The position numbers were made by a program, and so were the translations under genes. The notes under the pieces are model-generated. The model was not told the DNA's origin. It searched no databases and saw only the letters and a list, made by a program, of their open reading frames with translations. A DNA stretch of 64,000 nucleotides, from NCBI GenBank assembly GCA_937980205.1, contig CALJKW010000057.1:1-64000 (forward strand), given 5' to 3'. The stretch is from an uncultured Myxococcales bacterium. GTDB lineage: Bacteria > Myxococcota > Myxococcia > Myxococcales > Myxococcaceae. This document shows positions 26,137 through 38,946 of the stretch, in pieces (position 1 is the first letter of the stretch; the number at the start of each line of letters is the position of its first letter).

Positions 26137-28056
26137 GTGGACTCCCAACCTCAGCCCTCCCCCTCCGGCCAACCGCCTCGCGCCGCACGCGGCCCCAACT
26201 GGATCCTGCCGCTGCTCATCGCCGCCGGGGTCGCCGCGTTCTGGAGCCTGCAGCAAGGCGAGCGCGCCGCAGCCCCACCGATCGTCGACTACTCGGTGGT
26301 GTACGGGTGGGTCGGGGACGGGGCCGTCGAGTCCGTCGAGCTGCGCGGCCCCGCCGTGACCGGCACGCTCGCCCGGAAGCTCGAGTGGAGCGGACAGCAG
26401 ATCGACCGCTTCGCGACCACGGTCCCGCCTGCCGACGAGAGCTGGCTGCCGCTCTTGCACGACCGCGGCGTTCGCATTCGCGCGCTGAGCGAGGAGCCCT
26501 CCACCGCGACGCGGCTCCTCGCAGGCGCGCTGCCCTGGGTCCTGATCATCGCGCTGTGGCTCTGGCTGTCCCGCCGCGCGACGTCGATGCTCGGCGCGGG
26601 CCGCGGCAGCATGCTGGCGCGCATGGCCGGCGCCCGCGGCAAGCGCTTCGAGGCGCGCGCCGGCGAGACGCAGAAGTTCGACGACGTCGCCGGCCTCCGC
26701 GAGGCCAAGCAGGATCTCCAGGAGGTCGTCGCCTTCCTCAAGGAGCCCGAGCGCTTCAAGAAGCTGGGCGCCCGCGTCCCGCGCGGAGTGCTGCTCGTCG
26801 GCCCGCCCGGCACCGGCAAGACGCTGCTCGCCCGCGCGGTCGCCGGCGAGGCCGGGGTGCCGTTCTTCAGCATCAGCGGCGCCGAGTTCATCGAGCTCTT
26901 CGTCGGCGTCGGAGCCTCGCGCGTGCGCGAGCTGTTCGCCGAGGCGAAGCGCAACGCCCCCGCGATCCTCTTCATCGACGAGATCGACGCCGTCGGCCGA
27001 TCGCGCGGAGCCGGCATGGGCGGCGGCCACGACGAGCGCGAGCAGACGCTCAACCAGCTGCTCTCGGAGATGGACGGCTTCGAGCGCGACGCGCTCACGG
27101 TCGTGCTCGCCGCGACCAACCGGCCCGACGTGCTCGACCCCGCGCTGCTGCGCCCGGGCCGCTTCGATCGCCACGTGATGGTCGACCGGCCCGAGGTCGG
27201 CGCGCGCGAGGCGATCTTGAAGGTGCACGCCCGCGGCAAGCCGCTCGCCCCCGACGTCGACCTGCGCACCCTGGCCGAGTCGACCGCGGGCTTCGTCGGC
27301 GCCGACCTCGCGAACCTCGTCAACGAAGCCGCGCTCGGCGCGGGCCGGCGCGGAGCGCAGCAGATCACCGCGACCGACTTTCTGGCCGCCTACGACAAGG
27401 TCGTGCTGGGGAACCCGCGCGACACGAAGCTCGACGCGTCCGAGAAGCGGCGCGTCGCGGTGCACGAGGCGGGGCACGCCGTGGTGGCGTGGTTCACCCC
27501 CGAGGCCGAGCCGCCGCGGCGGGTCAGCATCATCCCCCGCGGCATGAGCCTCGGAGTCACCCACCAGGTGCCGCTCGAAGATCGCCACCTCGCCACCCGC
27601 CGCCAGCTCGAGGCCAAGCTCGACGTCCTCCTCGCCGGCTACGCCGCCGAGCAGCTCGTCTACTCGGACGTGTCGACCGGCGCGCAGAGCGACCTCGAGC
27701 GCGGCAGCGCCCTCGCCGCCAAGATGGTCGCGAACTACGGCATGAGCGCCGCCATCGGCCCCGCGTACTACCAGCACCACGCGGAGCACCCGTTCCTCGG
27801 CCAGCGGCTCGCCACCGACAGCGGCGTGAGCGAGGCCACGCTGCAGCTCATCGACTCCGAGGCCCGCGCCCTGCTCGCCGCCGCGCTCGAGCGCGCACGA
27901 GAGCTGCTCTCGGAGCACACCGCCGCGCTCGAGCAGCTCATCGAAGAGCTCGACCGCGCCGAGTCCGTCGAGCAGGAGCGCCTGCGCGCGCTCCTCGGAG
28001 AAGCCGCGCACCGCCCGCCGCCGCCCGCCAGCGAGCACACGCTGCACGCCCGCTGA
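26137..28056 (+). CDS. ftsH: FtsH-type AAA+ membrane zinc protease
   Basis: 639 aa from GTG 26137; the in-frame TTG 26131/26134 are alternatives. Two membrane helices (about residues 15-35 and 125-145) flank a periplasmic loop. The AAA module has Walker A GPPGTGKT at 222-229, Walker B ILFIDEIDAVGRSRG, and the SRH segment LAATNRPDVLDPALLRPGRF. The M41 zinc motif HEAGH is at 443-447. It degrades membrane and short-lived cytosolic proteins. Length and order are normal. It may be a paralogue of a housekeeping ftsH, because the start region is atypical and it lies beside accessory-looking genes. Confidence 0.9.
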   Translation: MDSQPQPSPSGQPPRAARGPNWILPLLIAAGVAAFWSLQQGERAAAPPIVDYSVVYGWVGDGAVESVELRGPAVTGTLARKLEWSGQQIDRFATTVPPADESWLPLLHDRGVRIRALSEEPSTATRLLAGALPWVLIIALWLWLSRRATSMLGAGRGSMLARMAGARGKRFEARAGETQKFDDVAGLREAKQDLQEVVAFLKEPERFKKLGARVPRGVLLVGPPGTGKTLLARAVAGEAGVPFFSISGAEFIELFVGVGASRVRELFAEAKRNAPAILFIDEIDAVGRSRGAGMGGGHDEREQTLNQLLSEMDGFERDALTVVLAATNRPDVLDPALLRPGRFDRHVMVDRPEVGAREAILKVHARGKPLAPDVDLRTLAESTAGFVGADLANLVNEAALGAGRRGAQQITATDFLAAYDKVVLGNPRDTKLDASEKRRVAVHEAGHAVVAWFTPEAEPPRRVSIIPRGMSLGVTHQVPLEDRHLATRRQLEAKLDVLLAGYAAEQLVYSDVSTGAQSDLERGSALAAKMVANYGMSAAIGPAYYQHHAEHPFLGQRLATDSGVSEATLQLIDSEARALLAAALERARELLSEHTAALEQLIEELDRAESVEQERLRALLGEAAHRPPPPASEHTLHAR

Positions 28057-28075
28057 GGCCTGCCCGGAGACCACC

Positions 28076-28114
28076 TTGACGTTCCGTCAGACCATTGCCT
28101 ACCATTTGGTAGGC
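28076..28114 (+). promoter_or_regulatory. Promoter with palindromic TetR-type operator
   Basis: A sigma70-like -35 TTGACG (28076-28081), an 18-nt spacer and -10 TACCAT (28100-28105) are overlapped by the palindrome GCCTACCA-TT-TGGTAGGC (28097-28114; 8-bp perfect arms). The predicted start site falls just before ATG 28117, so the mRNA would be nearly leaderless. A TetR gene lies two genes down in the same direction, so repression at this site is the likely control. This is inferred from layout. Confidence 0.6.
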
Positions 28115-28116
28115 AT

Positions 28117-28983
28117 ATGGACCCCACCCGGCAGACGAGCTTCTTCGGCCCCATTCCGTCGCGGGATGAGGCCATGACCGCGTACCTGTCCTTCCTCGGC
28201 GAGCGGAACGGCTGCGATCGCCCGCAAGCCCGGTTCGCGCCGCGCGAGCAGTGGCTGGCCGGCGCCGACGCCGCTGCGGTGCGCTGGTCAGGTCACGCCG
28301 ATCAGCGGACGTTCGAGAGCGGCTGGGCGAGCTTTCGAACGGCCGGCATCCGGGAGCCCGCGCTGTGCGCCCTGCTCGCCTTCGCCAAGATCAACGCGGG
28401 AGAGGCCTACGGCGTCGAAGCCGTCGGCCGCGCCCGCCACCAGCAGCCGGCCACCGACGAGCCGCTCAGCCGCGTCGAGCGGATGCTGCTCAAGGAGGAG
28501 GAGTACCACACGCGGATCCTCCTCGGCGCCGCGCACCAGTTCGGGCTCACGCCGCCGCAGGCCGCCTACCGGCCTCCCGTCTCCGTGAAGGTGCTGATCG
28601 GCACGCTGGTGCACGCGCCGTCTTCGTTCTTCCACCCGGTGCTGCTCGCCGCCGAGGTGGGAGGCCTGTTCCTCTTCAACTGGCTCCTGGGCCGCGTGAA
28701 CGAGATCTACGCGTCGGAGCCTCAGCTGCGCGACTCGCTGGAGGCGCGGCTGATCGAGATCATCATCGACGAGATCGGCCACGTCGCGTTCAACCGCGTC
28801 GCGGTCGGCCCGCTCGGCCTGCGCGTGGGCCGCACGCTCGCGCCGGAAGTCGCGCACGCCACGGCCGGCGCGCTGCCCGAGCTCGCCGCGCTCGGCTGGA
28901 CGCGGGCGACGCTCGAGGGGTTCGAGCACTTCACGCTCGAGTCGCTGCCGGAAGTCGCACGCCGGAGGGCGTTCTTCGCGTAG
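28117..28983 (+). CDS. Ferritin-like diiron protein
   Basis: 288 aa helical protein. Two ExxH motifs (KEEEYHTRILLG and IDEIGHVAFNRV), with other conserved Glu in NAGEAYGVEAVG, form a four-helix-bundle carboxylate-bridged diiron site as in ferritin-like oxygenases. ATG 28117 abuts the operator; ATG 28174 is an alternative. The TetR gene follows 14 nt after its stop, so the pair looks like a self-regulated unit. The substrate is unknown. Confidence 0.75.
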   Translation: MDPTRQTSFFGPIPSRDEAMTAYLSFLGERNGCDRPQARFAPREQWLAGADAAAVRWSGHADQRTFESGWASFRTAGIREPALCALLAFAKINAGEAYGVEAVGRARHQQPATDEPLSRVERMLLKEEEYHTRILLGAAHQFGLTPPQAAYRPPVSVKVLIGTLVHAPSSFFHPVLLAAEVGGLFLFNWLLGRVNEIYASEPQLRDSLEARLIEIIIDEIGHVAFNRVAVGPLGLRVGRTLAPEVAHATAGALPELAALGWTRATLEGFEHFTLESLPEVARRRAFFA

Positions 28984-28997
28984 TAGCGTCGGCTCGA

Positions 28998-29615
28998 GTG
29001 CCGCGCCGACGAGCAGCCGAGAAGCTGGACGTGCGAACGACCCTGCTGCACGAGGCGACGGCGCTCACCGCCGCGCGCGGCTTCGCCGGCTTCTCGCTGC
29101 AGGACGTGGCGAGCGCCGTCGGCGTCCGCAAGCAGTCGCTGCTGTACCACTTCGAGAACAAGGAGGCGCTCAAGCTCGCGGTGATCGATCACCTGCTCGA
29201 GCGGGCGAACTCGAGCCTGACCCGCCTGCTCGGCGAGCTGCCCGCCAACCAGGACGAGCGCCTCGACACGATCCTCTCGCACATCAACGCGTTCCTCGAA
29301 GAAGAGCCGCACGCCGCGGCCGTCTTCCTGCGCTTCCTGCTCGATCGCGACGAGGCGGCGATCGACCGCATCCGCTCGGGGGCCCGCCCGTGGTTCGGCT
29401 TCCTCGAGGACGCGCTCCGCGGCGCGCAGAGCAAGGGCCTGGTGCGCGAAGATCTCGATCCCGAGGTCGCCGTGCTCCAGGTCGGCATGCTCGTCATCAC
29501 GAACTTCGCGCTCCTGCACGTCGACTGGACCGACAAGGCCTCGGCCAGCTGGCGGAAACGACGGCTCAAAGAGCTCGTCCGATCGATCAACGCGATCCTC
29601 ATCTCGGGGCCGTAG
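28998..29615 (+). CDS. TetR/AcrR family regulator
   Basis: 205 aa from GTG 28998. N-terminal HTH: ALTAARGFAGFSLQDVASAV then GVRKQSLLYHFENKEALKLA, a standard TetR DNA-binding domain. The C-terminal ligand domain follows (FLEEEPHAAAVFLRFLLDRD). It most likely represses the diiron gene and itself through the palindrome at 28097-28114 and is released by a small ligand. The palindrome size fits a TetR operator. Confidence 0.85.
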   Translation: MPRRRAAEKLDVRTTLLHEATALTAARGFAGFSLQDVASAVGVRKQSLLYHFENKEALKLAVIDHLLERANSSLTRLLGELPANQDERLDTILSHINAFLEEEPHAAAVFLRFLLDRDEAAIDRIRSGARPWFGFLEDALRGAQSKGLVREDLDPEVAVLQVGMLVITNFALLHVDWTDKASASWRKRRLKELVRSINAILISGP

Positions 29616-29766
29616 GCTCGACGGCGACCCTGCCCCCGTGGCGCGTTCGGTCCAGCCACGTAGGAGGATGTACGCAGCCAAATCGCGCACGTCGAAGTGC
29701 GGAAGACCTCGAAAAGGTGTACTTCTTTCGCCTTCGACACGTCGCCGCCTCGAGGTCTTCGCCCCC

Positions 29767-33467
<3,701 letters not shown>

Positions 33468-33474
<7 letters not shown>

Positions 33475-35309
33475 GCCTTCACGCGGTACGCCGCGACGGT
33501 GACCGGGTCCGTCTCGTAGCCGAAGCCCGCGTAGCTCGGTCTCGCCGGCAACCCGGTGCTGGCGATCGGCTCGAGCCCCGCGCTGCCCTCGATCGCCGCG
33601 CAGAGCGGAGCCCCCTCGCGGCTGCTGCACAGCGAGCCGCGCACGTAGACGGTGCAGCCGGGCGCCCCGGCGAGCACCGAGCCGGCACCGAGCGACCGCG
33701 CACGCACCGGCTCGGCGCGCGGCCAGCCGATGACGTAGTCCGGCAGCTCGGCGACGCGATCTCCGGCGCGCGTCACCGCGGCCGGGCGACAGTCCGACGG
33801 CAGGCCGCGCAGCACCTCGCGCACCCAGAGGTACTCGAGCTGATCGGTGGTCGGCTCGGTCAGCCACGGACCCGCCGCGAGCAGCACGCCGAGCGGTACG
33901 AGCGCGCCCCCCGCGCCGAGCGCCATCCGCGCGCGCGGAAGGCACGCGACCAGCGACGCCGCGCCGAGCGCCAGCGCGACCGCGAACAGCCGGTCGTACG
34001 CGGCCTGCCACAGCGGGTGCTGGGAGTAGACGTCGCGCGTCAGCAGCATCGCCGCGCCGCCCGCGAACCCCGCGAGCGCGAGCCCGGGGAAACGGCGCAG
34101 CAGCACGGCGGTGACGATCGCCGCCGCCGCGAGCCCGAACAGCGGCTGCAGCATCGGCAGCACCGGGCGCAGCGATGGCTGCGTGAGGCCCTGCAGCACC
34201 GGACCGCCGCTGGTGATGAGGACGGTGCCGCCGATCGCGGCCGTCGCGACGGCGAAGCCCACGAGCGTTCGCAGCGCGCGCCGGCGCCGCAGCCCCGCGA
34301 GCGCGACGAGGGGCACCAGCGCGACCGGCAGGTACGCCACGGGGTGGATGCGCGCCGCCGCCGCCGCGAACAGCCCCGCGGCGAGCCAGCCGGCCGCGGC
34401 GGCGAGACGGTCGCGGCGCCTCCACGCGCGCGCAGCAGAGAACAGCAGCCCGGCCGCGGCGGCGGTCAGCGCCGCGATGGGCACGAAGTACGCCTCGGTC
34501 GCCGAGATCCGCACCGCGACCGGGTCGAGGGCGAGCAGCGCCGCGCCTGCGAGCGCCGCCGGCCGCGACAGCCGCGCGCCGCGGGCGATCGCGTAGCCCA
34601 GCACCGGGACCAGCGCCGAGAGCACGACGTTCGCGGCGAAGATCGCGGTGTCCGGCGCCGGCCCCGCTCGCGCCAGCAGGCCGAAGAGCTCGGCGTAGCC
34701 CGGACCGTAGTAGTGCAGCTCCGAGGGCACGAGCGCTCCGCGGATCCACAGCGGGGCCTGGCCGTTGACGTGCAGCGGGCCCCACGCGCCGAGCGCGGTG
34801 CGCAGCGCCGCAGCAGCGAGGAACACGCCGGCGGCCGCGGAGAGCTCGCGCCGGCCCGGGCGCGGCGCGCGCGCGAGGTTGACGGCGGCGAGCACGAGGC
34901 CGGCGAGCAGCACCCACGGTACGCGGGCGGCGGCGGTGCCGGCGAGGTCCGGCCTCGCCTCCAATCGCGCGACCAGCGCCTCGTACGCCGCCCGCTGCGC
35001 AGCCGGCAGCAGCTGGTACTCGCCCTCGACGATCGGCGAGACGCGCCACCCGCCGGCGCGGCGGAAGGCGGGGCCGTCACCGGCGGCGAGCTCCACGTCG
35101 AGCGGCGGTGCGCCCGCGGGCCTGAGGCGCACGACCGTCAGCGCCGGCGAGCAGACGCGCGCCTCGATCGGGATCGCGAGCTCGCGCGAGGCCTCGTCGA
35201 GCCAGGCCGCCGTGCTCGCGGGGCAGGTCGCCGCCTGCGCCGGTGCGGCGAGGCACACGAGGCACGCGAGCACCCGCAGCGGCCTCGGCGCGGCGAGCGC
35301 CCGGCTCAC
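33468..35309 (-). CDS. Polytopic membrane protein, PMT/GT39-like
   Basis: 613 aa from GTG 35309, which overlaps the stop of the upstream TPR gene by 4 nt. It has a signal-like N-terminus (LRVLACLVCLAAPAQA), an exported domain to about residue 130, then about ten hydrophobic helices. HYYGPGYAELFGLLA and LDPVAVRISATEAYFVPIAA resemble loops of dolichyl-phosphate-mannose/ArnT-type glycosyltransferases, but no certain catalytic Asp pair was identified. Its 3' end overlaps the convergent MopE-like gene by 7 nt. Confidence 0.65.
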
Positions 35310-37093
35310 GACGCACGCTCGACGAGGGCCGCGAAGTGGGCAGCATCGAGCCGCACCACCTTCCGCCACTCTTCCAGCGGAGCGAGGAAGAACAGCCCAC
35401 CGCCGTCGACGAACGTGGGCGTCGACGCCGAGCGGTTGGCGAGCAGCATCGCGTGCGCGCGCTCGAGCACGGCGGCCCGCTCCGCCGGCGGCAGCAGCGG
35501 CGGCGGCGTGCCCGAAGACGCCCGCGCGAGCAGCAGTGGCGCCTCCGCGCACAGCGCCTGGAACGCGGCCGCGGCTTCCGTCGCTGGCGCGTGGCGGGCG
35601 AGCAGCCAGGCGAGCGTCACGCGCAGGCCCACGCGCGAGGGGCTGAGCGCGAGCGCCTGCTCGAGCCGCGTCCGTGCGTCGGAGTGCCGGCCCTCGAGCA
35701 CGAGCACCTCGGCGTCCCACGCGTGCCACGTCGGTCCGGGCCCGGCGGGGTGCGCCGCGGCGCGCTGCAGCCAGCGCCGCGCCGCCGGAGTTTCGCCGCG
35801 ACACGCCGCCACCGACGCCATGCCGATCGGCGCCCAGCGCATGTCCGCGGAGACGGGCCGCTCGAAGCACGCCTCTGCCTCGGCCCAGCGGCCCACCCAG
35901 GCGAACACCTCGCCCTGGTACAGCAGCGGGTGCAGCGAGGAGCTCGACGCCGCGAGCTCGCCGAACGCCGCGAGCACCTCGCCTGCCGCCCGCCAGCGCA
36001 GCTGCGCCTGCGTGCGAATCGACTCGCCGCGCGCCGACGGCGGCACCTCGAGCAGGCGCAGCGCCCCGCCCTCTTTCACGTAGGGGAAGGTCGTGCGGTT
36101 GGGGCCGAGCGCCGCGCAGAGCTTCTCGACGGCGTCGAGCGGGCGACTGCGTGCGCGCCAGCCGGGCTCGAAGCGATCGAGCGCCGCGGCGAGCGCCTCC
36201 ATCTGCGAGAGCTCGGGCGCCCGGTTCGCCAACGCGAGGAGCGCCTGCTGCGCCACCCACTCTCCGCGCAGCGAGACGAGGTTCCCCGCCGCGGTGATCG
36301 ACTCCGCCGCGCCCGGATCACCTCGCCGCAGCTTCAGCTCGCCCGCGAGGAGGGCCGCGACCGCATCTGCGGCGTCGGTGCTCTCGAGGTGCCGCGCGGC
36401 GCTCTCGAGGTCCCCCGCAGCGAGCGCGCAGGCCGCGCGAATGCGGGCCGCGCGCGCGGGCTCGGCGCGCTCCAGGTCGGACGCTGCGCCCTTCCACGCG
36501 GAGATCTCGGCGGCGAGCTCGGGGAGCTCCGCTGCGCCATCCACGTCGCCGAGCCGCAGCAGGCCCTCGGCGGCCTCGCGTGACGCTTCTCCGTCTTTCA
36601 GCGCGGCGCGAAAAGCCTCCCGTGCCCCGGCGGCGTCGCCCGCGCGCTCGAGCGCCTGGCCCAGCACGAGGGGACCCACGGCGGTGTGCCGCCTCGCGAG
36701 CCGGGCGGCCCCGCCGGCGTCCTCCATCCACAGCAGGGTCCGCGCGGCGAGGGAGGCGAAGCCCGGATCGTCTCCCGACCAGTTCGCGAGCGCGGCGTGC
36801 GCTCCGTGGAGATCACCGAGGCCGAGCTGCAGCGTCAGCTTCCACCGGCTCGCGAGAGCCTTCTCGGCGCCCGTCACGGCGACCGCCAGCGCCCGCTCGG
36901 CGGCCGCCAGCGCCGCGCCGGCTGCTCCCAGCCCCGCGAGCGCACGCGACGCCAGCATCACCGGCAGCGCCTCGGCGCTCGACGCCGCCTCCTCCAACCG
37001 CTCGATCGCCGCGCCGAGCTGGCCGTCTCGCCAGTGCACGGCGGCGCTGCGCAGGCTCGCGCGCGCCGCGGGACTCGGAGGCCTTGGCGACAT
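35306..37093 (-). CDS. TPR-like helical-repeat protein
   Basis: 595 aa, Ala/Leu/Arg-rich alpha-helical throughout with TPR-like pairs (GAAIERLEEAASSAEALPVM, AGDAAGAREAFRAALKDGEA, WAEAEACFERPVSADMRWAP and others). No signal peptide. It probably scaffolds a protein complex. It is divergent (11 nt) from the tandem radical-SAM gene and translationally coupled to the membrane protein downstream, which ties it to the surrounding cluster. Confidence 0.7.
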   Translation of the reverse strand: MSPRPPSPAARASLRSAAVHWRDGQLGAAIERLEEAASSAEALPVMLASRALAGLGAAGAALAAAERALAVAVTGAEKALASRWKLTLQLGLGDLHGAHAALANWSGDDPGFASLAARTLLWMEDAGGAARLARRHTAVGPLVLGQALERAGDAAGAREAFRAALKDGEASREAAEGLLRLGDVDGAAELPELAAEISAWKGAASDLERAEPARAARIRAACALAAGDLESAARHLESTDAADAVAALLAGELKLRRGDPGAAESITAAGNLVSLRGEWVAQQALLALANRAPELSQMEALAAALDRFEPGWRARSRPLDAVEKLCAALGPNRTTFPYVKEGGALRLLEVPPSARGESIRTQAQLRWRAAGEVLAAFGELAASSSSLHPLLYQGEVFAWVGRWAEAEACFERPVSADMRWAPIGMASVAACRGETPAARRWLQRAAAHPAGPGPTWHAWDAEVLVLEGRHSDARTRLEQALALSPSRVGLRVTLAWLLARHAPATEAAAAFQALCAEAPLLLARASSGTPPPLLPPAERAAVLERAHAMLLANRSASTPTFVDGGGLFFLAPLEEWRKVVRLDAAHFAALVERAS

Positions 37094-37104
37094 CGGGGGC
37101 GCGT

Positions 37105-38946
37105 ATGATGCCAGAACCGATGCGGTCGGAACGGGTCCTCACGAACTGGAGCTGCAACCAGAACTGCGTGTACTGCGACCGCCGGGCTCCGTCGGACGAC
37201 CCTGCCTTCGTGAGCGGCGACGCGGTTCGCCGCCGCATCGACGACGCGTCGAACGACGGCAGCGTCGAGCTCGTGCTCAGCGGCGGGGAGCCGACGCTGC
37301 GCAGCGACCTGGCCGCGCTCGTCCAGTACGCCAGGGAGCGCGCGAGCTCCGTGGTGCTCGAGACGAACGCGGCCCTCGTCACGCCCCAGCTCGCCGCCCG
37401 CCTCGCGGCCGCCGGGCTCCACCTCGCGCGCGTGAACCTCTCCGGAGCCGACGCCCGCCTCGACGCCGTCACGCAGGACGAGGGCGGCTTCGCGGCGACG
37501 CTCGAGGGCGCGCGGAACCTCGCCGCCGCCGGTGTCGCGGTCGAGGCGTCGGTCGCGGTGGTGCGCTCCACCCTGCCGCTCTTGCCCGGGCTGCCGCGCG
37601 CGTGGGCCCGGGCGCTCGGCCCGAAGGCCGGCGGTTTCCGGGTCGGCGTTCCGTCGGTCGCGCGGGAGCCCTCCGAGGTGCTGCCGCTCGAGACCGCCGC
37701 GCTGGCGATCGACGCGCTCGAAGCCGAGGCGCGCGACGTCGATCTGCCGACCGCGCTGTCGACCGACTCGCCGATCCCTCCGTGCGTGTTTCCACGGCTG
37801 GGGCGCATGTCGGCCGCGTTCGCGCTCACCCGCGGCGGCGGCGTGCGGGCGGGCTTCAAGCACCTCGACACCTGCGCGCGCTGCGAGGCGAAAGATCGCT
37901 GCCCCGGCTTCCCCGAGGCGTCGCTGCAGCGCTTCGGTGCGCCGGTGCACCAGCCCATCACCGACGCACGGCACCGCCGCCGGCTCTCGCTCATCTCCAC
38001 GGTCGCAGAGCAGATCGAGCGCGAGCTCGTCGAGCCGAGCACGGGCCGCGATCTCGAGGGCGCGCCCGTCGACGAGGCGATCGTGCGCATCAACTTCCGC
38101 TGCAACCAGGCGTGCGAGTTCTGCTTCGTGTCGACGCACCTGCCGTCGGCGAGCGACGCGCGCATCGAAGAGGCCATCGCAACCGCGGCGCGCGCCGGCA
38201 AGAAGCTCGTCATCTCCGGCGGCGAGCCGACGCTGAACCCCCGCGTCGTCGACTTCGTCCGGCTCGCCGCCACGCTGTCGGGCAAGGCGGTGATGCTGCA
38301 GACCAACGCCGTGCGGCTGGGCGACGGCACGCTGGCGCGCGAGCTGGTGGAGGCCGGCGCGACCGAGGCGTTCGTGTCGCTCCACGCCGACGACGCCGCG
38401 CTGTCGGACGGGCTGACCTCGGCGCCGGGCACGTTCGCGCGCACCGTGAAGGGGCTCGATGCCTTGAGCGCCGCCGGAGCGACCGTCATCATCAACTTCG
38501 TCATCAGCCAGCAGAACCACGCCCGGCTGCCCCACTTCGTGCCGTTCGTCGCCGCCCGCTGGCCGAAGGCGCTGCTCAACCTCTCGTTCGTAGCGCCGAT
38601 GACCGACGTCGTGCCGCACGACGCGCGCCTGTTTCCCCGGTACTCCGAGGTGCGACCGCACCTCGAGGCCGCGCTGCGTGCGGCGGCGGAGCTCGGCGTC
38701 ACCGTCGTGGGCTTCGAGTCGATGTGCGGGCTGCCGCTGTGCCAGGTGCCGGCCGCCACGCTCGCGCGGCTCCCGCTGCAGCCGGTCGACGAGGCCTCCG
38801 GCCGCGGCGAGTTCATCAAGCCCGACGCGTGCCGCGCGTGCGCGCTCTCGGGCTCGTGCCACGGCCTGCGCCGCCGCTACGCCGAGCTCCACGGCACGGG
38901 CGAGCTGCGCGCCTTCGCCGTGCGGCCTGATACCGTGTCGGCGTGA
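37105..38946 (+). CDS. Tandem double radical-SAM enzyme
   Basis: 613 aa; ATG 37108 and 37120 are alternative starts. It contains two complete radical-SAM domains in one chain. The first has SAM-cluster Cys17, Cys21, Cys24 (SCNQNCVYC) and LSGGEPTLR. The second has Cys333, Cys337, Cys340 (RCNQACEFC) and ISGGEPTLN. Each domain ends in an extra Cys set (LDTCARCEAKDRCPGF; CGLPLC with ACRACALSGSCHG), so auxiliary Fe-S clusters as in twitch/SPASM enzymes are likely. The two halves and the next gene product are clearly paralogous. It overlaps the next gene by 4 nt (GTGA). The substrate is unknown. Confidence 0.82.
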   Translation: MMPEPMRSERVLTNWSCNQNCVYCDRRAPSDDPAFVSGDAVRRRIDDASNDGSVELVLSGGEPTLRSDLAALVQYARERASSVVLETNAALVTPQLAARLAAAGLHLARVNLSGADARLDAVTQDEGGFAATLEGARNLAAAGVAVEASVAVVRSTLPLLPGLPRAWARALGPKAGGFRVGVPSVAREPSEVLPLETAALAIDALEAEARDVDLPTALSTDSPIPPCVFPRLGRMSAAFALTRGGGVRAGFKHLDTCARCEAKDRCPGFPEASLQRFGAPVHQPITDARHRRRLSLISTVAEQIERELVEPSTGRDLEGAPVDEAIVRINFRCNQACEFCFVSTHLPSASDARIEEAIATAARAGKKLVISGGEPTLNPRVVDFVRLAATLSGKAVMLQTNAVRLGDGTLARELVEAGATEAFVSLHADDAALSDGLTSAPGTFARTVKGLDALSAAGATVIINFVISQQNHARLPHFVPFVAARWPKALLNLSFVAPMTDVVPHDARLFPRYSEVRPHLEAALRAAAELGVTVVGFESMCGLPLCQVPAATLARLPLQPVDEASGRGEFIKPDACRACALSGSCHGLRRRYAELHGTGELRAFAVRPDTVSA

